DNA from: Mycobacterium sp. Root135
Lineage (GTDB): Bacteria > Actinomycetota > Actinomycetes > Mycobacteriales > Mycobacteriaceae
Reading direction: 5' to 3'
NCBI RefSeq assembly: GCF_001426545.1
Contig: NZ_LMEZ01000001.1
Coordinates: 1,302,912 to 1,366,911, forward strand
Length of the DNA: 64,000 nucleotides
Below are positions 8,541 through 17,491 of this stretch, in pieces. Position numbers and translations under genes: made by a program. Within the stretch, counting starts at the first letter, position 1; each line of letters begins with the position of its first letter. A model generated the notes under the pieces. The model did not search any database and was not told the DNA's origin. It saw nothing but the letters and a program-made list of their open reading frames with translations.

Positions 8541-10555
8541 CAGACCGCTCGCCTTTCGATGCACGCCACTTGGTGCGGGTTGCCGGGGACACCTTCGAGC
8601 CGGACGTCGAGTTCGGATCCGCTGCAGGCGTCGACTGAGATCGAGCACCGGGGATGGAACGCACATCCGGTCGGGGGTGACAGTGGACTGGCGGGTTCGC
8701 CTGGCAGGACGCGGGATTCGCGTCCGAGGTCCGGGATCGAGTCGACGAGTGCCTGCGTGTACGGATGCGCAGGATCGCCGATGACCCGTTCGGCCGGTCC
8801 GATCTCGACGATCCTGCCCAGATACATCACGGCGATCCGGTCGGCGACGACGCGGGCCACCGACAGGTCGTGGGTCACGAAGACCACCGACATGTCGAGG
8901 CTGCGTCGTAGATCTCCGATCAGGTTCAGCACCGAGGCGGCCAGCGACACGTCGAGCGCGCTGGTCGGTTCGTCACACAGCAGCACCGACGGCGGTACCA
9001 CGGTGGCCCGCGCCAGCGAGACTCGTTGCCGTTGACCACCGGACAGTTGACCTGCCCTGGACTTGGCGACCTCGGCGGGCAGGCCGACCCGCTCGAGCAC
9101 CTCGACGACCGCGTCGCGCCGTTGGGACCGTGACAGGCCCGACCCGCTGAGCCGTTCGGAGATCAGTTCACCGACCGACAGCCACGGCGTCAACGAGGCG
9201 CCGGCGTCCTGGAACACCATCTGTGGCCGCTGCCCCTCGACCAGTTCCACCTGACCGGAGGTCGGCTTCTCGAGACCGGCAATTGCGCGCAGCAGCGTCG
9301 ACTTTCCCGAACCGCTCTCGCCGACGAGGGCCACCGACTCGCCGTGTGCGACACGCAGCGAAACACCGCGCAGCGCTTGGAGTTTGCCCCCTCCTGCGGA
9401 GCGATCCAGCCAGCGCTTCGTCACCGAGAACGTCTTGGTGACGTCGCGCAGCACCACCGAGGGCGGCATCTCCTCGCGCTCGTCGGCCTCGGGGAAGGGC
9501 CCGTGGGTCGCAGGAGAGGTGGTGGACACGGCGCCGAGATCCTTCACGATCTCCTCCAGGGGGAGGATGCATGCGCTGGTGCGGTCGTCTGCGACCGAGA
9601 CCGGGTCGGGAGGTGCGGTCGTGCATTCCTCGCGCGAGATCGTGCACCGGGGTTCGAACGCACATCCGGGCAGCGGAGACACCGCGCTTGGCACCGAACC
9701 GGCGAGTGCGGCCAGTTTGCGGTCGCGTGCCGTATTCAGGGTGAGGCGTGACCGAAGAAGTCCGTGTGTGTAGGGATGCGCCGGCGCGCCGAGAACCGCT
9801 GCCGTCGGCCCGATCTCGGCGATGCGGCCCGCATAGAGCACGGCGATGCGATCCGAGATCTGCGCGGCGACGCCGAGGTCGTGAGTGATGAACACGATGC
9901 TGCAGCCGATCTCGTCGCGAAGCCGCGCCAGCAGTCGCAGCACCTGGGCCTGCACCGTGACGTCCAGTGCCGTGGTCGGTTCATCGGCGATGATCAGATC
10001 CGGATCACCCGCGATCGCGATCGCGATCATCACGCGCTGACGCAGGCCACCGGAGAGTTCGTGCGGGTAGGCCCGCATCCGTCGTCCTGGTTCTGGAATG
10101 CCGACGGCGGTGAGCAGTCGCAGCGCCTCCTCGTCACTGCCCGCCGCCTCGGCGACCTGCTTGCCGATCCGCATGGTGGGGTTCAGTGAGGTCATCGGAT
10201 CCTGGAACACCGCGCCGAGGTCGAGGCGACGAACGTTGCGGATGGCCTTGTCGTCGCCGTGGACCATGTCGGATCCGGCGACGGTGACGGTGCCGTCGAT
10301 CTGGGTGTGGGCGGGCAGCAACCCAAGCATGCTGAACCCGAGAACGCTTTTACCCGAACCCGATTCGCCGACCAGACCGAGGATCTCTCCCGGCGCGATC
10401 TGCAACGACACCCCGCGCAGGGCGTGCACGTCGCGGCCGTTGCGCCGAAAGGTCACGTGAAGGTCGTCGACGGCCGCGACGGGATTCGCCATCGTTGGCA
10501 CCGTCGGTGTGGCGACGTCGGTGATGGCAGCCCCTTCGGAAACAGCGATGCCCAT
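8540..10555 (-). CDS. ABC transporter ATPase, two fused nucleotide-binding domains (DppD-DppF type)
   Basis: One 671-residue chain carries both ATPases of the importer. Domain 1: Walker A GESGSGKS at residues 63-70, signature LSGGLRQR from 167, Walker B IIADEP at 188-193, and an oligopeptide-transporter C-terminal extension with PGCAFEPRC near 296-304. Domain 2: Walker A at 412-419, signature LSGGQRQR, Walker B LLCDEP, and its own C-terminal cysteine cluster GCAFHPRC. The chosen ATG has GGAG five bases upstream. It is the first gene of the leftward operon. A CTGTC-N4-GACAG palindrome lies 59-72 nt upstream, implying repression by the divergent TetR. Fused DppDF chains are common in actinobacteria. 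Confidence 0.93.
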   Translation of the reverse strand: MGIAVSEGAAITDVATPTVPTMANPVAAVDDLHVTFRRNGRDVHALRGVSLQIAPGEILGLVGESGSGKSVLGFSMLGLLPAHTQIDGTVTVAGSDMVHGDDKAIRNVRRLDLGAVFQDPMTSLNPTMRIGKQVAEAAGSDEEALRLLTAVGIPEPGRRMRAYPHELSGGLRQRVMIAIAIAGDPDLIIADEPTTALDVTVQAQVLRLLARLRDEIGCSIVFITHDLGVAAQISDRIAVLYAGRIAEIGPTAAVLGAPAHPYTHGLLRSRLTLNTARDRKLAALAGSVPSAVSPLPGCAFEPRCTISREECTTAPPDPVSVADDRTSACILPLEEIVKDLGAVSTTSPATHGPFPEADEREEMPPSVVLRDVTKTFSVTKRWLDRSAGGGKLQALRGVSLRVAHGESVALVGESGSGKSTLLRAIAGLEKPTSGQVELVEGQRPQMVFQDAGASLTPWLSVGELISERLSGSGLSRSQRRDAVVEVLERVGLPAEVAKSRAGQLSGGQRQRVSLARATVVPPSVLLCDEPTSALDVSLAASVLNLIGDLRRSLDMSVVFVTHDLSVARVVADRIAVMYLGRIVEIGPAERVIGDPAHPYTQALVDSIPDLGRESRVLPGEPASPLSPPTGCAFHPRCSISVDACSGSELDVRLEGVPGNPHQVACIERRAV

Positions 10556-10613
10556 GTGAGCTCCAGTAGGTGTCGAGGTCGGCGGTACAGCGGCACGTCC
10601 GTGGGCCACTCGC

Positions 10614-10627
10614 CTGTCAACTGACAG
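10614..10627. promoter_or_regulatory. Palindromic operator CTGTC-AACT-GACAG (site 1, ABC operon side)
   Basis: A perfect 5-4-5 inverted repeat located 59-72 nt upstream of the ATPase start. The same core occurs at 10708-10721 and 18413-18426, and this copy also shares the flanking TTTTC with the 18413 copy. Likely binding site of the adjacent TetR regulator (inference). Confidence 0.7.
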
Positions 10628-10703
10628 TTTTCCGGTCGCGCCATCCCCGTGGGTGTCGCTGGCGTAACCAAACGACGGCGTAGGTAACCGATGGGTGTCG
10701 CGC

Positions 10704-10725
10704 GTTTCTGTCGTGTGACAGAAAC
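10704..10725. promoter_or_regulatory. Palindromic operator with CTGTC-GTGT-GACAG core (site 2, tetR promoter)
   Basis: The longest copy: arms of 9 bp (GTTTCTGTC and its complement) around GTGT. It ends 46 nt before the chosen TetR start, the expected place for autoregulation. If translation began at the upstream ATG at 10691 the operator would lie inside the gene, which favours the start at 10772. Confidence 0.75.
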
Positions 10726-10771
10726 ATGGGGACATGCCCAATTTCGGCTCGCGATGGTCCACGATGGGGTC

Positions 10772-11461
10772 ATGCCGCTCGCCAGGGCCGGTCGCCCCCG
10801 CCATCACGACCAGAAGCGTCCCGGCCTCACCGCGCGTGACGAGATCCTCGACGCCGCAGGTGAACTCTTCACCACCCTGGGGTACACCGCCACCTCGACG
10901 AGGTCCATTGCGGAGTCGGTCGGAATCCGCCAGGCGTCGCTGTACCACTACTTCAAGACCAAGGACGACATCCTCTGCGCGCTGCTCGGGCAAACCGTCA
11001 GTCCCACACTGGCATTCATCCCGAGCCTGCTCGGCGCCGAGCCGGCGCTGAGTGCCAACGAACACCTGCACGCCCTGGCCGCCTTCGACGGGGACCAACT
11101 GCTCGCCGGTCGCTGGAACCTCGGCGCGCTGTACCTGCTGCCCGAACTCCGGGGAGCCGGCCTCGAGTCGTTCTGGTCGGACCGCGAGCGGCTACGGCTG
11201 CACTACCTGGCGTTGAGTCAGGCCGTCATTGCCGCGACCGGTGTGCACGTGGCCGCCGCGGACCTGCCATTTCGGTTGGTCGAGTCCCTGGTCAACATGT
11301 GGTCGGTGCCGCCAGGTGACGAACGCGTGGAACTCCCGATCCACGTGGCCGACGCCTGCCTGCGCGTCCTCGGCGTATCCGACCGGGACACGCCGGCGCT
11401 GCGGGAGCGCACCAGTGCGCTCATCGAGCGCTACACCAGCGCGGAGACACTGCTCAGATAG
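10772..11461 (+). CDS. TetR/AcrR family transcriptional regulator
   Basis: A 229-residue regulator. An N-terminal HTH of the TetR type is clear (ARDEILDAAGELF, then SIAESVGIRQASLYHYFKTKDDIL); the C-terminal helical ligand domain is of ordinary length and not assignable to a ligand class. The start at 10772 was preferred over two in-frame upstream ATGs (10691, 10754) because a 22-bp palindrome would otherwise fall within the coding sequence. It lies between, and is divergent or convergent to, the two leftward nitrogen/transport operons. The shared CTGTC-N4-GACAG sites suggest it represses both and itself. Its 3' end overlaps the 3' end of the allophanate hydrolase gene by 31 bp. Confidence 0.9.
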   Translation: MPLARAGRPRHHDQKRPGLTARDEILDAAGELFTTLGYTATSTRSIAESVGIRQASLYHYFKTKDDILCALLGQTVSPTLAFIPSLLGAEPALSANEHLHALAAFDGDQLLAGRWNLGALYLLPELRGAGLESFWSDRERLRLHYLALSQAVIAATGVHVAAADLPFRLVESLVNMWSVPPGDERVELPIHVADACLRVLGVSDRDTPALRERTSALIERYTSAETLLR

Positions 11462-13170
11462 GTCGGCCAGTCGCCGTGGTGGGTGATGTCCTCGCCGGCT
11501 CGCCATGCCTCCAGCGCGCATCCGAAGCCGACGACCTCGGTGCCGTCGGCCAACGCGACCCGGCCCAGGGACATCGGCGCAGGCAGAGCGGCCAGGAAGT
11601 CGCCGAGCATCGCCGTGCCCACCAACCACAGCTCGCCGCCAATGCTGGCGCCCTCGTCGGCCCCGACCCGCACCAGGCCGGGCTTCGGCGGACTGGTGTC
11701 CAGGCGTGCCAGCCGGTACACCGGGGCGGTCAACGCAGCTCCCAGCCACCGGGCACCGCGGTCCTCCAGCTGAAATGCCAACGGCTGTCCGCGAAGATGA
11801 GCGCCGACGACCATCAGGATCGTCGCGTCGGCGCCGGCGAACGTCGGCCACGGTCGGTCGGTCGACGGGCCCGCCGTCGACGCCGCTCCGGGGAGCGCGA
11901 CGGACGGCGTCGGCGACACGACCAGCCGGGCGACGTCGAGGGCAACCGCGTCGGCACCCGATCGGGCGATCACCGACACGCCGAACTGGTCGTCGCCTGC
12001 GGTCCCGGACGGCACCGCCACGGCGCACATGTCCATCAGGTTGCAGAAGTTGGTGTACGTACCCAGCCGGGAGTTGACGCCGACCGGGTCGGCGGCGACC
12101 TCGGCGAGGGTGGGGTGCCCGGTGGTCGTGGGAATCAGGAGCGCGTCGCAGTCACCCAGCGTCGCCGACGCGACCTCGGTGAGCTCGGCGAGTCGGCGGC
12201 GGTCCCGCAGCAGCGTGGTCGCCGACACGTCACCCGCCGCCGAGATGATGGCTCCGACGGTCGGATCCACCTCCGCGCGGTGGGCGTCGACGAACTCACC
12301 GACGGCGTCGTGGCGTTCGGCGACCAGTCCCCCGTCGTACAGCAGTCGGGCGGCAGCGAGGAACGCCGAGAGGTCGATCTCCCGAATCACCACGCCGCGG
12401 GCTTCGAGCCGGGCCCTGGCGGCGCGAAACGCCTCCTGCCACTGCGCCGAAAGACCGGGAAGTTCGCGGGGCACGGCGACCGTCGGGATCTCCCGCGCGG
12501 CCAGTGGTGCGTCGGGCGGAAACGGGCGCGCCGCACCGGCGATCACGCCCATCGCCGCGTCCGCGGTGTCGAGATTCCTCGCGAACACCGTCACGCAGTC
12601 GTAGGACAGACAGGCGGGGACGACTCCGTCGGTCGGCACGACGCCGTAGGTGGGCTTGATGCCGACGATGCCCTGCAGCGCGGCGGGCACCCGACCCGAC
12701 CCGGCGGTGTCGGTGCCCAGGGCCACGTCGACGAGACCTAGGGCGACCGCGACGGCGGACCCCGAGCTCGATCCACCCGAGATGCGGTCTGGCCGCCGCG
12801 AATCCCGAACGGCGCCATGGGGACTGCGCGTGCCGACCAGGCCGGTGGCGAACTGGTCGAGATTGGTCGCGCCGATCACCACTGCACCCGCGGCGCGCAA
12901 CCTGGCGACGACGACCGCGTCGTCGGTCGCGGGTGTCGTCGCGAACGACGGGCAGCCGGCGGTGGTGGCCAGGCCCGCCACGTCGACGTTGTTCTTCACC
13001 GCGGCGGTGAGTCCGGCGAGCGGAAGGTCTGCGCCGGCAAGTACCGCCGCGTCGACGGTTTCGGCGTCGACGAGAGCATCGGCGATGGGGCGCAGGAAGA
13101 TCCACACCTCGGGCCGGTCGGCCGCCTCGATCGCGGCGTAGGCCGCCCGAACCCGTTGCACTGCACTCAT
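11431..13170 (-). CDS. atzF: Allophanate hydrolase (AtzF type)
   Basis: A 579-residue amidase-signature enzyme converting allophanate to ammonia and CO2. The Ser-cisSer-Lys triad is visible: Lys59 in VKNNVDVAG, the serine cluster SGGSSSGS at 131-138, and Ser158 in TDTAGSGR. It retains the C-terminal AtzF domain (VVGAHLRGQPL, PKPGLVRV, ending with HHGDWPTYL), which distinguishes true allophanate hydrolases from generic amidases. The start ATG overlaps the carboxylase TGA by one base. It is the last gene of the guanidine/urea operon and its 3' end overlaps the TetR gene tail. Confidence 0.93.
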   Translation of the reverse strand: MSAVQRVRAAYAAIEAADRPEVWIFLRPIADALVDAETVDAAVLAGADLPLAGLTAAVKNNVDVAGLATTAGCPSFATTPATDDAVVVARLRAAGAVVIGATNLDQFATGLVGTRSPHGAVRDSRRPDRISGGSSSGSAVAVALGLVDVALGTDTAGSGRVPAALQGIVGIKPTYGVVPTDGVVPACLSYDCVTVFARNLDTADAAMGVIAGAARPFPPDAPLAAREIPTVAVPRELPGLSAQWQEAFRAARARLEARGVVIREIDLSAFLAAARLLYDGGLVAERHDAVGEFVDAHRAEVDPTVGAIISAAGDVSATTLLRDRRRLAELTEVASATLGDCDALLIPTTTGHPTLAEVAADPVGVNSRLGTYTNFCNLMDMCAVAVPSGTAGDDQFGVSVIARSGADAVALDVARLVVSPTPSVALPGAASTAGPSTDRPWPTFAGADATILMVVGAHLRGQPLAFQLEDRGARWLGAALTAPVYRLARLDTSPPKPGLVRVGADEGASIGGELWLVGTAMLGDFLAALPAPMSLGRVALADGTEVVGFGCALEAWRAGEDITHHGDWPTYLSSVSALV

Positions 13171-16100
13171 CACGCCGGCACTCCCGTCACCGTAGTTTCG
13201 ACCGGGGCCTGGTCTCCCACCACGACGAGCGGAGTTCCCGGGTCGACCTGGTTTCCCGCCTCGACCAATACCCGCGTCACGATCCCGTCCGCGGGTGCGG
13301 TCAGCACGGTCTCCATCTTCATCGCCTCCAATGCGAGCAGCGCCTGACCTGCCACCACGTGGTCGCCGACGGCGACGTCGACCTTCCACACGCTGGACGA
13401 GAACGGCGCGTCCACCCGTCGTTCGTCGTGGTCGAGGACGAGGTCGGTCGTCGTCACCGCAACCCGGGACTCGGCGCGCTCGGCCCGGTCGAACTCCCCT
13501 GCCGCCGTCCACGCGGCGCGTTCGGCGGCGAACGCCGTGGCCTGGACGGCGCGGAACTCGGCGATCGAGTCGGCGTTGTCGGCCAGGAACCGCTCGTGGT
13601 CGGCAAGGGAGAACGTGCCGTCGGTGATGTCGACCGACCCTCGCCCGGCGGCCATGTCCGCCCGCAGGTCCAGTAGCTCCTCTGCCGTCACCGGGTACCA
13701 GGAGATGCGGTCGAAGAACCGCAACAACCACGGGCTGCCCGGCTCGAAGGGCGGGGTGTGCCGGTAGCGGCTCCACACCTGGGTGGTCCTGCCGACGAAT
13801 TGGTATCCGCCGGGCCCCTCCATGCCGTAGATGCACAGGTAGGCGCCACCGATGCCGACCGAGTTCTCCGCGGTCCAGGTGCGGGCCGGGTTGTACTTGG
13901 TGGTCACCAGCCGGTGTCGCGGATCGAGCGGGGTGGCGACGGGCGCGCCGAGGTAGACGTCGCCGAGGCCGAGGGTGAGGTACTCGGCCGAGAACACCGT
14001 CGCCATGACGTCGTCCTGGCTCGCCAAACCGTTGATCCTGCGGATGAATTCGATGTTGGACGGGCACCACGGGGCGTCGTCGCGCACCCCGGAGGTGTAG
14101 CGCGCGATGGCCTCCCTGGTCGCGGGGTCGTCCCAGCTCAGCGGCAGCCGTACCGACCGGCTCGGCACCACCAGTTCCGACGTCGCGGGAAGGTCGTCCT
14201 CGAGTTCGGCGAGCAGGCCGAGCAGCCGGTCCACCGAGAGGACGTCGGGATTCAGGTGCACCTGAAGGGATCTGATCCCCGGGGTGAGGTCGAGAATGCC
14301 TGCCACGGAACTGGATTGGAGGCGCTCCTCGAGTGCGTGCACCCTGGCACGCAGCGCGAGGTCGAGCACCATGTCCCCGTATTCGATCAGCACGTTGTCG
14401 TCACCGCTGCGGCGATAGGTGACGGCGGGTGCGTCCCCGCCGTCGCGGCGGCGCAGGACGCCGTCGTCACCGTCGCGTTCGGTGCGCCGAACCCGAGGGT
14501 TCGCGGCAAGGCGTTCGGCGCCCACCTCCGCTCGGGACGGCGCGTCGACCGCCCGGATCGGAACGAACCGGACCGTGTCCCCGGGCCGCAGCTGCCCGAG
14601 TTTCCACCGCTCGCCGGCCACCACCGTCACCGGGCACACGAACCCGCCGAGGCTGGGCCCGTCCGGACCCAGCAGGATCGGGGTGTCCCCGGTGAAGTCG
14701 AGAGCGCCGACCGAGTAGGCGGTGTCGTGGATGTTGGAGGGGTGCAGGCCCGCCTCGCCGCCGTCGGGACGCGCCCACTTCGGGCGGGGTCCCTCGAGCC
14801 GAACCCCCGTACGGGCCGAGTTGAAGTGCACCACGTAGTCGGCCGAGTACAGCGTGTCCATGTCCTCGCGGGTGAAGAACTCCGGGGCGCCATGCGGGCC
14901 CTCGGTGACCGCCAGTTCCCACTCCGACGGCATGGCTGGCCGAAGGTCAAGCGGGACGGCACCTTTCGGGTCGGCCGAGGTGACCGGAACTGCGCGCAGG
15001 ACGTCGCCGACCACCAGGTGGCGGCCGCCGTGACCGCCGAAGCGTCCGAGGGTGAACGTCGACGCACTGCCGAGGTAGGCCGGCACGTCGAACCCGCCCT
15101 CGACGAGGACGTAGGTGCGCAGTCCGGCGGTCTCGGCGGCGCCGATGGTGAGCACTCCGCCGGCGGGGACGTCGACCGGCTCCCACATCGGCACGGGCGC
15201 GTCGTCGACCGTGACCGGGCAGTCGGCACCGGTGACGCAGAACGTCGTCGGATGCGTCACGCGCAGCGTCGGTCCCGACGCGGTGCACTCCAGACCCGGT
15301 GCGCCCTCGGCGTTTCCGAGGGCGCGGTTGCCCAGCCGGAAGGAGACGTCGTCCATCGGTCCGCTCGGGGGGACGCCGACGCTCCACAGGCCGACCCGTC
15401 CGGGGAGGTCCTGCACGGTCGTCGACAGTCCGGGGCTCTCGACGGTGATGCGCGGCCGCGGGTCGACGACGCCGGCCAGCGTCCCGGTGTGGTGCCGGGC
15501 GGCCCGCACGTCGGCCAGCGTCAGCGCCGCGCGAAGAAGTCCGACGTTGACTTCGATGCCCTGAAGGACGGTGGTGTCCAAAGCCCTGCCGAGCCGGTCG
15601 AATGCCTCGTCGCGGTCGGTGCCTGCGGTGATTACCTTCGCCAGCAACGGATCATAGGAGGCCGTGACCTCGGTGCCCGACTCGACCCAGGCGTCGACGC
15701 GCGGCGCGGGGTCACCCGCCACGGCGTCGGGAAAGTGCACGGCTACGAGGGTTCCGGTGCTCGGGCGGTAGTCGCGCGAGGGGTCCTCGGCGTACACCCG
15801 CGCCTCCACCGCGTGACCGCGCACCGGCACGGACCCGACGTTGGCGCCCGGCTCGAGGTGCGGTGCCAGCACGTCGGCCTCACCGCGGGCGAGCCGAAAC
15901 ATCCACGCCGCCAAGTCGACGCCGGTGACCGCCTCGGTCACGGGATGCTCGACCTGGAGACGCGCGTTGACCTCGAGGAAGGACGCCTCCTCGCGGCGCG
16001 GGTCGTAGACGAACTCGACCGTGCCCGCGGAGCGGTAGTCCACCGAGGCTGCCAGCGCCCGTGAGGACGAATGCAGCTGGGCGCGAACCGCTTCCGGAAG

Positions 16101-16835
16101 TGCTGGCGCTGGCGCCTCTTCGATCACCTTCTGGTTCCGACGCTGCAGGGAGCAGTCACGGTCACCGAGGGAAACCACGCGGCCGGCACCGTCGCCGAAG
16201 ATCTGGACTTCGACGTGGCGGGCGTCGTCGACGAAGCGTTCGACGAACACCCCGGCGGAGCCGAAGCTGCGGGCGGCCAGCCGGGACACCCGGTCGAAGG
16301 CCGCCCTGAGTTCGGCGTCGTCCCGGCACACCTGCATGCCGATGCCACCACCACCGCCGGTCGCCTTCAGCATCACTGGGTAGCCGATTTCGGCCGCAGC
16401 GGCACGGGCCGCCGCGGCGTCGTCGAGCAATTCGGACCCCGGAAACACGGGAACCCCGGCGGCGCGGGCCGCGGCCCTTGCGGTGTGCTTGGTGCCGAAG
16501 ATGCGCAGTTGGTGCGGGGTCGGCCCGACGAAGGCCATGCCTGCCGCCTCGACCGCCGTCGCGAAATCGGCGTCCTCGGAGAGGAATCCGTAGCCGGGGT
16601 GAATCATGTCCACACCCGTCGCGGACGCGGCGGCCACCAGCGCGTCGACGCGGAGGTAGCTCTCACTGGGCGCCGCGGGACCCAACCGGACAGCGTCGTC
16701 GGCGAGGCGCACGTGGGGGGCGCCGCGGTCGGCGTCGGAGAACACTGCGACCGTGCGCAGGCCCAGCAGCTTCGCGGAGCGCACCAGGCGGACGGCGATC
16801 TCGCCGCGGTTGGCGATCAGAACGCTGTCGGTCAC
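13170..16835 (-). CDS. Biotin-dependent guanidine/urea carboxylase
   Basis: A 1221-residue multidomain carboxylase. Order: biotin carboxylase with ATP-grasp (LIANRGEIAVRL at the start, GGGGIGM, EVNARLQVEHPVTE), KipA/KipI-like carboxyltransferase domains (HPSNIHD, GPSLGGFVCP), and a C-terminal biotinyl domain whose EAMKMET motif places the biotinylated Lys at 1173. It carboxylates urea to allophanate or guanidine to carboxyguanidine. Adjacent DUF1989 genes favour guanidine. In the substrate pocket motif GALDFTGDTP, Asp713 occupies what I recall as the Asn (urea) versus Asp (guanidine) discriminating position. It starts with GTG in a GTGA overlap with the upstream gene. Confidence 0.92.
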   Translation of the reverse strand: MTDSVLIANRGEIAVRLVRSAKLLGLRTVAVFSDADRGAPHVRLADDAVRLGPAAPSESYLRVDALVAAASATGVDMIHPGYGFLSEDADFATAVEAAGMAFVGPTPHQLRIFGTKHTARAAARAAGVPVFPGSELLDDAAAARAAAAEIGYPVMLKATGGGGGIGMQVCRDDAELRAAFDRVSRLAARSFGSAGVFVERFVDDARHVEVQIFGDGAGRVVSLGDRDCSLQRRNQKVIEEAPAPALPEAVRAQLHSSSRALAASVDYRSAGTVEFVYDPRREEASFLEVNARLQVEHPVTEAVTGVDLAAWMFRLARGEADVLAPHLEPGANVGSVPVRGHAVEARVYAEDPSRDYRPSTGTLVAVHFPDAVAGDPAPRVDAWVESGTEVTASYDPLLAKVITAGTDRDEAFDRLGRALDTTVLQGIEVNVGLLRAALTLADVRAARHHTGTLAGVVDPRPRITVESPGLSTTVQDLPGRVGLWSVGVPPSGPMDDVSFRLGNRALGNAEGAPGLECTASGPTLRVTHPTTFCVTGADCPVTVDDAPVPMWEPVDVPAGGVLTIGAAETAGLRTYVLVEGGFDVPAYLGSASTFTLGRFGGHGGRHLVVGDVLRAVPVTSADPKGAVPLDLRPAMPSEWELAVTEGPHGAPEFFTREDMDTLYSADYVVHFNSARTGVRLEGPRPKWARPDGGEAGLHPSNIHDTAYSVGALDFTGDTPILLGPDGPSLGGFVCPVTVVAGERWKLGQLRPGDTVRFVPIRAVDAPSRAEVGAERLAANPRVRRTERDGDDGVLRRRDGGDAPAVTYRRSGDDNVLIEYGDMVLDLALRARVHALEERLQSSSVAGILDLTPGIRSLQVHLNPDVLSVDRLLGLLAELEDDLPATSELVVPSRSVRLPLSWDDPATREAIARYTSGVRDDAPWCPSNIEFIRRINGLASQDDVMATVFSAEYLTLGLGDVYLGAPVATPLDPRHRLVTTKYNPARTWTAENSVGIGGAYLCIYGMEGPGGYQFVGRTTQVWSRYRHTPPFEPGSPWLLRFFDRISWYPVTAEELLDLRADMAAGRGSVDITDGTFSLADHERFLADNADSIAEFRAVQATAFAAERAAWTAAGEFDRAERAESRVAVTTTDLVLDHDERRVDAPFSSSVWKVDVAVGDHVVAGQALLALEAMKMETVLTAPADGIVTRVLVEAGNQVDPGTPLVVVGDQAPVETTVTGVPA

Positions 16836-17491
16836 GCCGCCTCACCCGGCCGGGTGACGATCATGCGGACCGGCGTCGGGTTGAACGCGTTGCACGGATT
16901 GTTGACCTGCGGGCAGTTGGAGACGAGCACCAGCACGTCGACGTCCGCGCGCAGGGCGACCCGCTTGCCAGGTGCCGACAGTCCGTCGACGATGCCGAGT
17001 GCGCCGTCGGGGTCCACCGGGACGTTCATGAACCAGTTGATGTTGCTGGCAAGGTCTTTCGCGCCGAGTCCGTGGCGGGAGCCCTCGAGCAGGAAGTTCT
17101 CCATGCACCCGTGCTGGGCGCGGGTGTGCTGGCCGTAGCGCAGCGTGTTGGACTCCTTGGAGCAGGCGCCGCCGAGGGTGTCGTGCACGCCGACCTCGTC
17201 GCCGACGACGGTCATCAACGCGGCCCCGGTGTCGGCCCGCAACACCGATCCGGTGGTCAGCACGATGCCGCCCTGGCGGGCGATGGTCTCCGAGGCGCTG
17301 TAGCGGACGCTGGTGTCGGCGGCGGAGTAGAGCAGACAGTCGACGGCCTGGTTGCCTGCGAGGTCGACGATCGTCAGCACGTCACCGGCGGCGACGACGG
17401 CCGACCACGCGGCGCGCGCGTCGACCTCTTCGTCGAGGACGACGGGGCCGGCCACCAGGGGGGCGTACTCCACTGCGGTAGGGGCGTTCAC
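16832..17491 (-). CDS. DUF1989 protein, urea carboxylase-associated / carboxyguanidine deiminase subunit
   Basis: A 219-residue DUF1989 protein. Conserved family residues are present, including the putative zinc-site Cys and His in GVHDTLGGACSKESN and QHGCMENF, so this is the likely catalytic partner of the pair. DUF1989 pairs next to urea carboxylase homologues have been shown to act as carboxyguanidine deiminase (CgiAB), converting carboxyguanidine to allophanate. It starts with GTG overlapping the upstream stop (GTGA), and its own stop overlaps the carboxylase GTG in the same way, so subunits are made stoichiometrically. Confidence 0.85.
   Translation of the reverse strand: MNAPTAVEYAPLVAGPVVLDEEVDARAAWSAVVAAGDVLTIVDLAGNQAVDCLLYSAADTSVRYSASETIARQGGIVLTTGSVLRADTGAALMTVVGDEVGVHDTLGGACSKESNTLRYGQHTRAQHGCMENFLLEGSRHGLGAKDLASNINWFMNVPVDPDGALGIVDGLSAPGKRVALRADVDVLVLVSNCPQVNNPCNAFNPTPVRMIVTRPGEAA

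Noticed and set aside
10662..10690. GTAACC elements as a GlnR nitrogen-regulation site (also 18464-18490)
   Set aside because: The half-site GTAAC is present, but the second half at six-base spacing does not match in either location.
13758..16064. 768-codon open frame on the + strand opposite the carboxylase gene
   Set aside because: Arginine/valine/glycine-rich with no domain character; it is the antisense shadow of a GC-biased gene whose own domains are unmistakable.
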